Source: Pseudooceanicola endophyticus (lineage in GTDB: Bacteria > Pseudomonadota > Alphaproteobacteria > Rhodobacterales > Rhodobacteraceae). Taken from it: 64,000 bases of DNA. Shown piece after piece: positions 1-8,493 of the stretch. How positions within the stretch are numbered: the first letter of the stretch is position 1; every line of letters starts with the position of its first letter. Made by a program: the position numbers and the translations under genes. The notes under the pieces were generated by a model, which saw only the letters and a list, made by a program, of their open reading frames with translations, made no database searches and was not told the origin of the DNA. The stretch lies in contig NZ_JAHIAB010000012.1 in assembly GCF_018760365.1 (NCBI RefSeq), forward strand, positions 124,001 through 188,000. Reading direction: 5' to 3'.

Positions 1-922
1 GCGTGATCTCGGCGTCGTAGTTCGGGCCGAAGAAGAACGGGATCGAGTAGCGCTCCTTGCCGGAACGGTTGATCGCGCGGTGCACGGTCGAGGCGAAGAG
101 GCCATTGGTCCAGCGCGCCATCTGGTCGCCGATGTTGACCACGAAATGCCCCGGCAGCGGCGGCGCCGAGATCCATTCGCCATTGGCGTTCAGCGCCTGA
201 AGCGCGTGGATGTCGTCCTGCGCCAGGATGGTGAAGCATTCGTAGTCGGAATGCGCGCCGATGCCGATCTGACGGTCGTCGATTTCGCCGAACTGGGGCG
301 GGTAGTGCAGCAGGCGCAGGGTCGCGAGCGGCTTGCTGACCAGCGTGTCGAAGTGATCCTCGGGCAGGTCCAGCGCCAGCGCGAAGGCATGCAGCAGGTT
401 CCGGCTGAGGGTGATCATCGCGTCGTAATAGGCCTCCACGTCGCCACGGAAGGCGGGCGCGCCCTCGGGCCAGAGGTTCGGACCGTAGAGATTCTTGCCG
501 GCCAGCACGTCGGGATCGGTCTCGGGGACCTCAAGCGCGATGTCGAAGCTTTCGTGCAGGTCGCCCCGGGCGGTGGGGTCGGTGTTCTCTTCCAGCAGCG
601 CCGCGTAGCCACGGTTGTTGCGCGACTTCGAGACGTGGATCGCCTGCTTGTCGGCATCGGGGCGCGCGAAGAAGTCCTGCGCGGCGCCGAAGGCCCCGTC
701 GATGACCGCCTGCGGCACGGCGTGGTTGCGGATGTAGAAGAAGCCAACCTCGGTGCAGGCGCGGCGCAGTTCGGCCGCGAGGCGCTGGCGGGCCTCCTCG
801 TCGGTGCCGAAGATCGGCGCCAGGTCGATCACCGGCAGGCTGTCGAAGGGCACGCGGTTGGGTTCCAGCCCGGCGCTCTTGAAGGTGCGGGTGCCGTTGC
901 CGGTTTGCAGCATCGTGGTCAT
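1..922 (-). CDS. Isopenicillin N synthase-like 2-oxoglutarate/Fe(II) oxygenase (3' end beyond window)
   Basis: The reading frame runs from ATG at 922 off the left edge, giving 307 residues with no stop. The N-terminal part carries the DIOX_N-type region (VIDLAPIF..., then GFFYIRNH) and the C-terminal half the double-stranded beta-helix. The iron ligands are visible as H224-x-D226 (in GAHSDYECF) and H281 (in STVHRAI). The RYS at 291-293 fits the RxS motif that binds 2-oxoglutarate. AGGAGAG lies about 13 nt upstream of the start. The start overlaps the stop of the LysR gene by ATGA, so the two are translationally coupled. Small-molecule oxygenases of this family hydroxylate or oxidise diverse substrates. 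The divergent BMP-type importer suggests it acts on the imported compound (inference); the substrate cannot be read from the sequence. Confidence 0.9.
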   Translation of the reverse strand, partial: MTTMLQTGNGTRTFKSAGLEPNRVPFDSLPVIDLAPIFGTDEEARQRLAAELRRACTEVGFFYIRNHAVPQAVIDGAFGAAQDFFARPDADKQAIHVSKSRNNRGYAALLEENTDPTARGDLHESFDIALEVPETDPDVLAGKNLYGPNLWPEGAPAFRGDVEAYYDAMITLSRNLLHAFALALDLPEDHFDTLVSKPLATLRLLHYPPQFGEIDDRQIGIGAHSDYECFTILAQDDIHALQALNANGEWISAPPLPGHFVVNIGDQMARWTNGLFASTVHRAINRSGKERYSIPFFFGPNYDAEIT

Positions 923-1890
923 GGTTCTTTTTTCTCTCCTGTTGGGGCGTCGGGCCCGAAGCTGAGGGCATCGACGAAATAGCGCGGCCCGGCATAGGCA
1001 AAGCCGGGCTGGAAGTAGTCCTTGCAGAATTCGAGGAAGGCACGGGTGCGCGGCGCCACGTAGCGCGGATCGGGCACCCGGACGGTGATCGGATGGGACT
1101 GGGTCTGCCAGTCGGGCAACACCGGCACCAGATGGCCATGCGCCACCTCGAGCTCCGTGAAGAAGGCGGGCAGCAGGGCGATGCCGGCCCCGGCGACGGC
1201 GAAGTATTTCAGCGACCAGTAGTCATTGGCCACCACGTCCGCCGAAGGCTGGACGCGCTGGCGGCGCCGGCCCTGGGTCAGTTCCCAGGGCAGGATCTCT
1301 CCGGCGGCGCGGTAGAAGATGCCACGATGGGCGGCCAGGTCGTCGATGCTTTCGGGGGTGCCGGCCTCAGCCAGGTAGGCGGGGCTGGCGACCAGGCGGT
1401 GATGCACGCGCGACAGTACCTCGGCGCCCTGGGCGGTCTCGGCATCGCCGGACGAGAGGATGGCGTCGAAGCTGCGCTGCTGTGCCGCGTCGGGCTGGTC
1501 ATTGGGCCCGAACAGCACCAGATCGACCCGCACGCGCGGGTTCAGCGCCCGGAAGGCCTGCAGCATCTGGGCATTCAGCGCGGTGCCGAATTCCCCCGAG
1601 GCGCCGATGCGCAGCAGCCCGGCGGCCTCTTCCTGCACGGCGGCGACGGCGGCCTGGGCATCATCGCAAAGCGCCAGGATCTGGCGCGCCCGCGCCATCA
1701 GCAGGCGCCCTGATTCCGTCATCTCGAGCGATTTGCCGCGCCGTTCGAACAGCACGGCGCCGATCCGCTCCTCCAGTTGCCTAAGTTTCAGGCTGATCGA
1801 GGACTTGGGGATTCCATGCAGCCGCGCCGCCGCGGACAGGGACCGGGCGTCTGCCACCTTAATGAAGAAGTCAAGTGCCTGTAAATCCAT
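919..1890 (-). CDS. LysR family transcriptional regulator
   Basis: The 323-residue protein has an N-terminal winged helix-turn-helix (about residues 1-60: LDFFIKVADARSLSAAARL, then KSSISLKLRQLEERIG) followed by the LysR effector-binding domain, the normal length for the family. It is divergent from the BMP-type ABC transporter at 2057 and its last codons overlap the start of the oxygenase (ATGA). It is therefore the likely regulator of both arms. A GTTCA-N6-TGAAC palindrome lies 9 bp upstream of its start codon and fits an autoregulatory LysR site. The effector is unknown, presumably the transported compound. Confidence 0.93.
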   Translation of the reverse strand: MDLQALDFFIKVADARSLSAAARLHGIPKSSISLKLRQLEERIGAVLFERRGKSLEMTESGRLLMARARQILALCDDAQAAVAAVQEEAAGLLRIGASGEFGTALNAQMLQAFRALNPRVRVDLVLFGPNDQPDAAQQRSFDAILSSGDAETAQGAEVLSRVHHRLVASPAYLAEAGTPESIDDLAAHRGIFYRAAGEILPWELTQGRRRQRVQPSADVVANDYWSLKYFAVAGAGIALLPAFFTELEVAHGHLVPVLPDWQTQSHPITVRVPDPRYVAPRTRAFLEFCKDYFQPGFAYAGPRYFVDALSFGPDAPTGEKKEP

Positions 1891-1898
1891 GGAAACCT

Positions 1899-1914
1899 GT
1901 TCAGTTATGTGAAC
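1899..1914. promoter_or_regulatory. Inverted repeat, probable LysR operator
   Basis: GTTCA-GTTATG-TGAAC is a perfect 5+5 inverted repeat in the divergent region between the LysR gene (start 1890) and the BMP transporter (start 2057). Position and T-rich half-sites fit an autoregulatory LysR binding site. The assignment is inferred from position and symmetry. Confidence 0.45.
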
Positions 1915-2056
1915 GGAAACCCGAAAATATTCGAGTCATCGTCCACTTGATTGAACGATGAAATGCCGTCTATTGCAAGGGACACGACAGGGAACGAGGC
2001 CGTGCCCGCCGGTCGCACCGACGACCGGGGGCCCCTCAGAACACGGGGAAAGACAC

Positions 2057-3151
2057 ATGATCGCATCCATGCTGCGGGCCGGCGCCGTTCTGGCTCTGCC
2101 CTTCCTGGCGGCGGGCTCCGCCCAGGCCTTCGAGCTGAAGGCGCCGCCGAAGATCGCCTTCATTTACGCCACCACAGTCAAGGACGGCGGCTGGAACGAG
2201 GCCATCGATCAGGGCCGCGAGGCACTTGCGGACGAGCTGCACACCAAGATCGCCGTGGCCGAGAACATCCCCGAGGATGCCACCAGCCTGCGCAACGCGA
2301 TCGACCTTTACGTCAAGCGCGGCTACAACATCATCGTCGGCACCACCTACGGCTATTCCGAGGCGATGGCCGAGGCCGCCAAGGCCTATCCCGATGTCGC
2401 CTTCTTCAATGCCTCGGGCGTCAACAACTCCGACAACATGGAAAGCTTCTACGCGCGCACCTATCAGGCCTGGTACCTGGCGGGGATGGCGGCGGGCGAC
2501 ATGTCCAAGACCGGCAAGGTCGGCATCCTGGCGGGCTTCCCGGTGGGCGTGGTGAACTGGGACCTGAACGGCTTTGCCCGCGGCGTGCAGGCCGCCAAGC
2601 CCGATGCCCAGACCATCGCCGTGTTCACCAACAGCTGGTGGGACCCGGTCAAGGAAGGCCAGGTCGCCGAGGCGATCCTGGATCAGGGCGCGGATGAGCT
2701 TGCCACCAACCTGTCGGCGGCTTCGGCGCTGAATGCCGCCGAGAAGCGCCCGGCGGGGGCGATCGGCTATCAGCTCGACATGTCCGCCGCCGCGCCCAAG
2801 CAGATCATCACCTCGGTGGTGTTCCACTGGGACAAGTATCTGGTGCCGCGCATCAAGGAAGTCATCGCCGGCACCTGGAAGCCGGAACCCTATGGCTGGT
2901 TCGAGGGGCTGTCCTCGGGCGTGGTGGGTCTGGCGCCCTGGGGTCCGAACGTCCCCGAGAGCACCAAGGAGAAGGTCGCCGCCGCCGAGAAGCAGATCAT
3001 CGACGGCGATCTGAAGGTCTATGCCGGCCCGGTGCTGCGTCAGGACGGCACCGAGGTCGTGCCCGCCGGCAAGGTCCTGCCCGAGGAGGATCTCTGGACC
3101 ATGGACTACTTCGTCAAGGGCGTGATCGGCACCATGCCGAAGACGCAATGA
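2057..3151 (+). CDS. BMP family ABC transporter substrate-binding protein
   Basis: This 364-residue protein belongs to the Bmp/PnrA (Med) family of nucleoside-type binding proteins. It has an N-terminal signal peptide ending near AGSAQA|FEL, then the characteristic start KIAFIYATTVKDGGWNEA and the GTTYGYSEA and GVNNSDNMESFYARTYQAWYLAG-like segments. ATG 2057 is preferred over an in-frame ATG at 1958 because it starts the signal peptide and has GGGGAAAGAC before it. It is the first gene of a four-gene operon with the ATPase and two permeases (ATGA overlap with the next gene). Known relatives bind purine nucleosides or other small ligands; the ligand here is not determinable. Confidence 0.92.
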   Translation: MIASMLRAGAVLALPFLAAGSAQAFELKAPPKIAFIYATTVKDGGWNEAIDQGREALADELHTKIAVAENIPEDATSLRNAIDLYVKRGYNIIVGTTYGYSEAMAEAAKAYPDVAFFNASGVNNSDNMESFYARTYQAWYLAGMAAGDMSKTGKVGILAGFPVGVVNWDLNGFARGVQAAKPDAQTIAVFTNSWWDPVKEGQVAEAILDQGADELATNLSAASALNAAEKRPAGAIGYQLDMSAAAPKQIITSVVFHWDKYLVPRIKEVIAGTWKPEPYGWFEGLSSGVVGLAPWGPNVPESTKEKVAAAEKQIIDGDLKVYAGPVLRQDGTEVVPAGKVLPEEDLWTMDYFVKGVIGTMPKTQ

Positions 3152-4680
3152 CCCCCTCCGATACGTCCGGCAGGGGCCGCGCGCCGGCCCTGCTGATGCG
3201 CGATATCGACAAGGCCTTCGATGGCCACCCCGCGCTGACCGGCGCGGGGTTTCGCCTTGAATACGGCCATGTCCACGCGCTGGTGGGCGAGAACGGGGCG
3301 GGCAAGTCAACGATCATGAACGTCGCCACCGCCGTCTATGCCGCCGATGCCGGAGAGGTCATCGTCGATGGCTACGGCACCGCGCTGCGCACCCCGGCCG
3401 AGGCGCTTTCGGCGGGGCTGGGCATGGTGCACCAGCATTTCCGCCTGGTCGGGCGCTTCACCGTGGCCGAGAACGTGGCGCTGGCCCTGGGCGGGGCCGG
3501 TCAGCCCTGTTCCCTGTCCGAGGCCGCGCGGCGCGTGCGCGAGAAGGCGGCAGAGCTGGACTTCCGCCTTGATCCCCATGCCCGGGTCGAGCGTCTTTCG
3601 ATTGCCGAACAGCAGCGCGCCGAGGTGCTGCGGGTGCTGCTGCTGGGCGCGCGCATCCTGATCCTGGACGAGCCGACGGCGGTGCTGACCGCCGCCGAGG
3701 CGCGGGCGCTGCTTGCGCTGGTGCGCCGCCTGGCGGACGAGGGGCGCGCGGTGGCGCTGGTCACCCACAAGCTGCACGAGGTCGCGGGCTATTGCGACCG
3801 GGTGACGATCATGCGTCAGGGCCGCACCGTGCTGGCCGCCGCCGAGGTGGCGGGCGCCGATCTGAACGACTTTGCCCGCCTCGCCGTGGGCGAGCTGCCC
3901 GACACGCCGCGCCCCGCGCCGGTGACGCCGGGTGCGCCGCTGCTGGAGATCGAGAACCTCTCGGTGCGCCGCGGTGATGGCTCGGCGGCGGTCGAGGGGC
4001 TGAGCCTGTCGCTGCGCGCCGGAGAGATCCTGGGCATCGCGGGCGTCGGCGGCAATGGCCAGCCAGAGCTGGTGGACTGCCTGAGCGGCCTCAGCCCGGC
4101 GGTGGCGGGCACTGTCCGGCTGGCGGGGCAGGAGGCGACGCGCGCCCCGGTGCGCCGGCGCCGTCGCGCGGGCCTGGCGGTGATCCCGGCGGACCGCTCG
4201 GACAGCGCGCTGATCGGCGGGCTGCCGCTGGCGCAGAACCTGGCGCTGACCGGCGTCTGGCGCGGCGCCTTCGGGCCGTTCTGGTGGCTGAACAAGGCGC
4301 GGATGCGCCGCGCCGCCGAAACCGCCATCACCGAACGCGACATTCGCGGCGGCGGTGTCGCCACCCCGGCGGGCCTTCTGTCGGGGGGCAATGCGCAGAA
4401 GCTGCTGCTGGCGCGCGAACTGGGCCCCGGGGCGCGGGTGATCGTGGCCCACTCCCCCTCGCGCGGGCTGGACCTGCGCGCCACGCGCGCCGTGCATGAC
4501 GCGCTTCGCCAGGCGGTGCGCGAAGGCGCGGCCTGCCTGCTGATCAGTGAAGACCTTGAGGAAATCATGACCCTGTCCAACCGTATCGCGGTGATGAACC
4601 ACGGCCGCCTGAGCGCGCCGATGCCGGTGGCCGAGGCCAGCGCCCAGGCGCTTGGCGCGCTGATGGCCGGCCATGCCTGA
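3148..4680 (+). CDS. Sugar/nucleoside-type ABC transporter ATP-binding protein (two NBDs)
   Basis: The 510-residue tandem ATPase energises the BMP-type importer. NBD1 has Walker A GENGAGKST (47-55), a signature region LSIAEQQRAEVLRVLL and Walker B ILILDEPTAVLT. NBD2 has GVGGNGQPE in place of Walker A, the signature LSGGNAQK and a degenerate Walker B (VIVAHSPSRGLD). A catalytically impaired second domain is usual for this YufO/RbsA-like class. It starts at ATGA overlapping the binding-protein stop and overlaps the next permease by 8 nt. Confidence 0.93.
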   Translation: MTPSDTSGRGRAPALLMRDIDKAFDGHPALTGAGFRLEYGHVHALVGENGAGKSTIMNVATAVYAADAGEVIVDGYGTALRTPAEALSAGLGMVHQHFRLVGRFTVAENVALALGGAGQPCSLSEAARRVREKAAELDFRLDPHARVERLSIAEQQRAEVLRVLLLGARILILDEPTAVLTAAEARALLALVRRLADEGRAVALVTHKLHEVAGYCDRVTIMRQGRTVLAAAEVAGADLNDFARLAVGELPDTPRPAPVTPGAPLLEIENLSVRRGDGSAAVEGLSLSLRAGEILGIAGVGGNGQPELVDCLSGLSPAVAGTVRLAGQEATRAPVRRRRRAGLAVIPADRSDSALIGGLPLAQNLALTGVWRGAFGPFWWLNKARMRRAAETAITERDIRGGGVATPAGLLSGGNAQKLLLARELGPGARVIVAHSPSRGLDLRATRAVHDALRQAVREGAACLLISEDLEEIMTLSNRIAVMNHGRLSAPMPVAEASAQALGALMAGHA

Positions 4681-5734
4681 GGCGCCGCTGCTGATCCGCC
4701 GCCAGCGCGTGCCCGGCTGGCTGAGCGCGCTGTGCTATGCCGGCGGCCTGATCCTGGGGCTGGCGATTGCCGCCGGGCTGCTGATGGCGCTCGGCGTGCC
4801 GGGCCCCTCGCTCTGGGATGAATTCATCGTCGAAACCTTCCTGACCTCGGACGGGCTGAGCCAGACCCTGACCGCGATGATCCCGCTGGCGCTGGTGGGG
4901 CTGGGCTCCGCGTTGGCGATGCGGGTGGGGTTCTGGAACATCGGCATCTCGGGGCAGTTGTGGATGGGGGCGGTGGCGGCGACCTGGGTGTCGCTGCATG
5001 GCATCGGCCCCGGCGCGCTGCGCCTGCCGCTGATGCTGGTGCTCTCCTGCCTGGCGGGGGCCGCCTGGGTCGGCCTGCCGCTGCTGCTGCGGCTGAAATG
5101 GAACGTCAGCGAGGTGATCACCACGCTGATGCTGGGCTCCATCGCCTTTCTCTGGGTGCAGCACCTGCTGTTCGGCGCCTGGCGCGATACCACCACGGGC
5201 TTTGCCAATTCCCGCAGCTTCGCCCCCGAGGAGCGCCTGCCGCTGCTGGGCTGGGGCCATCTGCACGCCGGGATCTGGATCGTGCTGGGGGTGACGCTGC
5301 TGGGGGTTCTGGTGATGGCGACCAGCCGGGTGGGGTTCTACGCCCGCGCGGTCGGGCTGAACCCGCGCGCCGCGCGCGCCGCCGGCCTGCCGGTGCTGGG
5401 CACGATTGCCGGGCTGGTGCTGGCCTCGGGGGCGCTGTGCGGCCTTGCAGGGGCAGTGATCGTCACCGGCACGGAATACCGGCTCAGCCAGACCATCGGC
5501 GGAGACTACCTGTTCAGCGGCATCGTCATCGCCTTCCTGGCGCGCTCTCAGCTGCTGGCGGTGCTGGTGGTGGCCTTCGTGCTGGGCGGTTTCTACACCA
5601 CCGGCAACGTGCTGAAGATGTTCTACGGCGTCTCCGAGGCGGTGGTGCTGCTGACTCAGGGGATCGTGCTGCTGACGGTGCTTTCGGCACAGCTCTTCTC
5701 GACCTATCGCATTGAACGCAGGGGGAATGCATGA
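4673..5734 (+). CDS. ABC transporter permease (BMP/nucleoside type, YufP-like)
   Basis: A 353-residue hydrophobic protein with about eight to ten membrane segments, of the BPD_transp_2 family. The family signature region (ALAMRVGFWNIGISGQLWMGA) is visible around residues 80-105, followed by the conserved loop YARAVGLNPRAARAAG. It overlaps the ATPase by 8 nt and the next permease by ATGA. With the gene at 5731 it forms the heterodimeric membrane channel of the importer. Confidence 0.92.
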   Translation: MPEAPLLIRRQRVPGWLSALCYAGGLILGLAIAAGLLMALGVPGPSLWDEFIVETFLTSDGLSQTLTAMIPLALVGLGSALAMRVGFWNIGISGQLWMGAVAATWVSLHGIGPGALRLPLMLVLSCLAGAAWVGLPLLLRLKWNVSEVITTLMLGSIAFLWVQHLLFGAWRDTTTGFANSRSFAPEERLPLLGWGHLHAGIWIVLGVTLLGVLVMATSRVGFYARAVGLNPRAARAAGLPVLGTIAGLVLASGALCGLAGAVIVTGTEYRLSQTIGGDYLFSGIVIAFLARSQLLAVLVVAFVLGGFYTTGNVLKMFYGVSEAVVLLTQGIVLLTVLSAQLFSTYRIERRGNA

Positions 5735-6651
5735 GCGGGTTCCTGTTGTCCTGGGCCGCCACCGTGCCCGATTACGCCGCCCCCCTGCTGATCGCCGCCC
5801 TGGGGCTGGTGATCTGCGAGAAGGCCGGGGTGCTGAATCTCGCCCCAGAGGGGGTGATGGCGGTCGGTGCGATGACCGGCGCGCTGGTGGTGATGGGCGG
5901 GCAGGGGCCCTGGACCGGCCTTGCCGTGGGCGCGCTGGCGGGCATGGCCCTGTCGCTGTGCTTTGGCCTGGCCGTGGTGGTGTTCCGCGCCGACCAGACG
6001 CTGACCGGGCTGGCCACGGTGGCCGCCGGTCTGGGGCTGTCGGGGCTGTTCGGGCGCGACGCGGTGCAAAAGCCCTTCACCGGCCTGCCGCGCTTTGGCG
6101 AGACCGGCTGGGGCGCCGATCTGCCCCGCCTGCTGGGCCAGCAGAACGCGGTGATCGTGCTGGCGCTGGTGCTGATGGTGGCGGTGGGCCTGTGGCTGGG
6201 GCGCAGCCGCGCCGGCCTGCGCCTGCGCGCGGTCGGAGAGGACCCGGCCGCCGCCGATGTGGCGGGCGTCAATGTCCAGCGCGTGCAGCTTCTGGCGATT
6301 GCCGCGAGCGGCCTGCTGGGCGGTCTGGCCGGAGCCTACCTGTCCGTCGTTTCGGCGCAGGTCTGGGTCGAGGGGATGATCGCCGGGCGCGGCTGGATCG
6401 TCGTCGCACTGGTGATCTTCGCGGGCTGGCGCCCGGGGATGGTGCTGGTCGGAGCGCTGCTGTTTGGCGGTGCCGAGGCGCTGATGCCCCGGCTCCAGGC
6501 CGTCGGCGTGGCCTTCCCGGTCTATATCGGCGCCATGCTGCCCTATGCGCTGACGCTGGTGGTCTTCGTGGTCGCCATGCTGCGCCAGAGGGGCGCCGAC
6601 GTGGCGCCCGCCGCCCTGGGCCGGGTCTTCCTGCGCCAGGACCGTCACTGA
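5731..6651 (+). CDS. ABC transporter permease (BMP/nucleoside type, YufQ-like)
   Basis: The 306-residue partner permease has the usual features: ALGLVICEKAGVLNLAPEGVMAVGA near the N-terminus and the cytoplasmic loop LRLRAVGEDPAAADVAGVNV. It is the last gene of the operon. A GC hairpin (6659-6678) follows its stop and separates it from the convergent IclR gene. Confidence 0.92.
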   Translation: MSGFLLSWAATVPDYAAPLLIAALGLVICEKAGVLNLAPEGVMAVGAMTGALVVMGGQGPWTGLAVGALAGMALSLCFGLAVVVFRADQTLTGLATVAAGLGLSGLFGRDAVQKPFTGLPRFGETGWGADLPRLLGQQNAVIVLALVLMVAVGLWLGRSRAGLRLRAVGEDPAAADVAGVNVQRVQLLAIAASGLLGGLAGAYLSVVSAQVWVEGMIAGRGWIVVALVIFAGWRPGMVLVGALLFGGAEALMPRLQAVGVAFPVYIGAMLPYALTLVVFVVAMLRQRGADVAPAALGRVFLRQDRH

Positions 6652-6658
6652 AACCGGC

Positions 6659-6678
6659 GCGGGGCCACCAGGCCCCGC
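6659..6678. terminator. GC hairpin between convergent operon ends
   Basis: GCGGGGCC-ACCA-GGCCCCGC is a perfect 8-bp stem with a 4-nt loop, placed between the permease stop (6651) and the stop of the convergent IclR gene (6685). There is no T-run, so it is only a candidate bidirectional terminator. Confidence 0.5.
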
Positions 6679-6684
6679 CGCCGC

Positions 6685-7458
6685 CTAGCCTTCCGCGACC
6701 CGCTGCGCCACCGCCTCGGCGGTGCGTTGCAGCAGCGGCAGCAGCTCCATCGCGCGGGCATAGCTGAGCCGCTGGGAGATCGCGGAGACCGAGATCGCCA
6801 GCAGCGACAGTCCCAGCGGGTTGGGCACCGGCACCGTCAGCCCGGTGATCCCCACGAAGGTCACGTCCTGCGCCCAGCCGAAACCGCGCTGGCGCAGGAA
6901 GGCGATCTCGTCGCGCAGCCCGTCGGGGGTGGCGTTCAGGAACAGCGCCGGATCGTCGGAGGCGCGGGCGATGATGTCCTCGGCCTCTTCCTCGGGCATG
7001 GCGGCCAGCAGCGAGCGGCCGCAATGGGTCGAGACGAGGGGCCGGCTCTGGCTGGCGCCGACCACATGGGTGCGGATCGGGTAGGGCCCCTCGCAGCGCA
7101 GCAGGTAATGGCCGTAATCGCCCTGGCGCAGCGCCAGATAGGCGGTGTCTCCGCAGTCATCCGCCAGCTTCTGAAGCAGCGGGCGCAGCGCCTCGGGATT
7201 GCCGACGGGGCTGGGTGCGCTCAGCCCCAGCTCGTGCATCAGGGGGGCCAGCTGGTAGCGCCGGTCGCGGGTGCGGCGCACGAACTGCTCGCTGACCAGG
7301 GTGCCCAGGATCCGGTGCGCCGAGGGCCGGCTGAGCCCGGTGCCCGTGGTCACGTCGATCAGCCGGGCGCCGCGGGGCCCGTGGCGCGCCACTTCGCGCA
7401 GGATGGCGCAGGTGCGTTCCACCACCTGGCTCTTGCCGCCCTTGTCGTCTTTTTCCAT
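6685..7458 (-). CDS. IclR family transcriptional regulator
   Basis: An IclR-type repressor or activator with a winged HTH near the N-terminus (QVVERTCAILREVARHG, then GLSRPSAHRILGTLV) and the C-terminal ligand-binding domain (for example YLLRCEGPYPIRTHVVGASQSRP and THCGRSLLAAM). I start at ATG 7458 (257 residues), which has GGAACGAAG upstream. In-frame ATGs at 7491 and 7545 would add 11 or 29 residues but lack a ribosome site. It is divergent from the SDR at 7611 that opens the Baeyer-Villiger cluster and is its most likely regulator. The convergent BMP operon is a less likely target. Confidence 0.9.
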   Translation of the reverse strand: MEKDDKGGKSQVVERTCAILREVARHGPRGARLIDVTTGTGLSRPSAHRILGTLVSEQFVRRTRDRRYQLAPLMHELGLSAPSPVGNPEALRPLLQKLADDCGDTAYLALRQGDYGHYLLRCEGPYPIRTHVVGASQSRPLVSTHCGRSLLAAMPEEEAEDIIARASDDPALFLNATPDGLRDEIAFLRQRGFGWAQDVTFVGITGLTVPVPNPLGLSLLAISVSAISQRLSYARAMELLPLLQRTAEAVAQRVAEG

Positions 7459-7581
7459 CGCTTCGTTCCGGGGTTTCAGAAAGTCCGTCATACGGACCAA
7501 GTTAAAGGGCATTTTCAGAGATGCATAGGGGAAATCCCTTTTCATGTTGACTCTGATCGGAAAAGACCCTGCATCTGAGGT

Positions 7582-7593
7582 TCCATAAATGGA
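7582..7593. promoter_or_regulatory. Perfect 12-bp palindrome upstream of the SDR gene
   Basis: TCCAT-AA-ATGGA lies 17 bp upstream of the SDR start at 7611, in the region shared with the divergent IclR gene. IclR-family operators are often short palindromes of this kind, so it is a candidate operator. A TTGACT hexamer at 7547-7552 could be the -35 element. Confidence 0.35.
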
Positions 7594-7610
7594 CTATTGG
7601 AGGACGGTCG

Positions 7611-8351
7611 ATGGAGATGAAGCGGTTCGAGGGCCAGGTGGCCGTGGTGACGGGGGGAGCGCGCGGCATCGGGCGCGCGGTGGCCGAACGGCTGGCGTCC
7701 GAGGGCGCCCGGGTGGTGATCTGGGATCTGAAGGGCGCCGAGGAAGCCGCTGCTGCGCTGCCGGGGAATGCGCTTGGGCTGGCGGTGGATGTCGGGCAGG
7801 AGGCCTCGGTCGCCGCGGCGGCTGAGCGCACGGAGGCGCTGTGCGGCCAGGTCGATATCCTGGTCACCGCGGCGGGCATCACCGGAGAGACCCGGCCCGT
7901 GCAGGGTCATCCCTATGACAGCTGGCGGCGGGTGGTGGATATCCATCTGGGCGGGGTCTTCCTGTGCGCGCGTTCGCTGCTGGATGGCATGGTGGCACGC
8001 GATCGGGGGCGGATCATCGCGGTGGCTTCGGTGGCGGGCAAGGAGGGCAATCCCAATGCCTCCAGCTACTCGGCGGCCAAGGCGGGGATCATCGGCTTCA
8101 TCAAGTCGCTGGGCAAGGAGCTGGCGCCGACGGGCGTGCGCGCCAATGTCATCGCGCCCGGGCTGATCAACGCCCCGCTGATGGAGCAGCTGCCGCCCGA
8201 GCAGGTGGCCTTCTCTCTTTCGAAGATCCCGCAGGGCAGATTCGGCACGGTCGAGGAATGCGCCGCGATGATCGCCTTCATGGCCAGCGCCGAGTGTTCC
8301 TTCTGCTCGGGGGCGGTCTTTGACCTGTCCGGCGGGCGGGCGACCTACTGA
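7611..8351 (+). CDS. SDR family NAD(P)-dependent oxidoreductase (FabG-like)
   Basis: This 246-residue classical short-chain dehydrogenase has the cofactor motif TGGARGIG at 14-21 and the catalytic set S140, Y153-x-x-x-K157. The C-terminus (DLSGGRATY) is normal. A GGAGG site precedes the ATG by about 7 nt. It stands at the head of the HAAT/Baeyer-Villiger cluster but is separated from the transporter by a 362-bp regulatory region. In a ring-opening pathway it could oxidise an alcohol to the ketone that the monooxygenase attacks (inference). Confidence 0.93.
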   Translation: MEMKRFEGQVAVVTGGARGIGRAVAERLASEGARVVIWDLKGAEEAAAALPGNALGLAVDVGQEASVAAAAERTEALCGQVDILVTAAGITGETRPVQGHPYDSWRRVVDIHLGGVFLCARSLLDGMVARDRGRIIAVASVAGKEGNPNASSYSAAKAGIIGFIKSLGKELAPTGVRANVIAPGLINAPLMEQLPPEQVAFSLSKIPQGRFGTVEECAAMIAFMASAECSFCSGAVFDLSGGRATY

Positions 8352-8402
8352 TCTGCCTGGGTTGGGGGAAATAAAAGTCCGGAATACAAACTTTCTAAAA
8401 CA

Positions 8403-8457
8403 CCGAAGATGTCCTGAAAGTCATTGATATAAATCAAATAAGGAAGGTCATCTTCGG
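8403..8457. promoter_or_regulatory. 9-bp inverted repeat enclosing the FNR-like box
   Basis: CCGAAGATG (8403-8411) and CATCTTCGG (8449-8457) are perfect reverse complements 37 bp apart, in an unusually AT-rich stretch of the 8352-8713 intergenic region. The exact FNR-type box lies between them. It could be a two-half-site operator or an mRNA leader stem; the sequence cannot decide. Confidence 0.45.
8424..8437. promoter_or_regulatory. Exact FNR/FnrL-type binding site
   Basis: TTGAT-ATAA-ATCAA matches the established FNR/ANR/FnrL consensus TTGAT-N4-ATCAA at all ten defined positions. It lies about 290 bp upstream of the HAAT binding-protein gene. A TAAAAT hexamer at 8476-8481 could be the -10, which would put the box centre near -57. 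Oxygen-dependent control of the cluster is inferred. Confidence 0.6.
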
Positions 8458-8486
8458 GAAATTCGCGAAAAATCGTAAAATTTCCC
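8456..8486. promoter_or_regulatory. 8-bp inverted repeat overlapping the putative -10
   Basis: GGGAAATT (8456-8463) and AATTTCCC (8479-8486) are perfect inverted arms with a 15-bp spacer. The downstream arm overlaps the candidate -10 TAAAAT (8476-8481), a position suited to repression. Candidate operator for the IclR regulator or another factor. Confidence 0.4.
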
Positions 8487-8493
8487 GATCCTA

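Noticed and set aside
3307-4674. 455-residue minus-strand open frame opposite the transporter ATPase
   Set aside because: Antisense shadow of an unambiguous ABC ATPase with no protein family features.
3148-4680. Missing Walker A in the second ATPase domain of the BMP transporter
   Set aside because: A degenerate second nucleotide site is usual in this tandem-ATPase class, so it is not a sign of decay.
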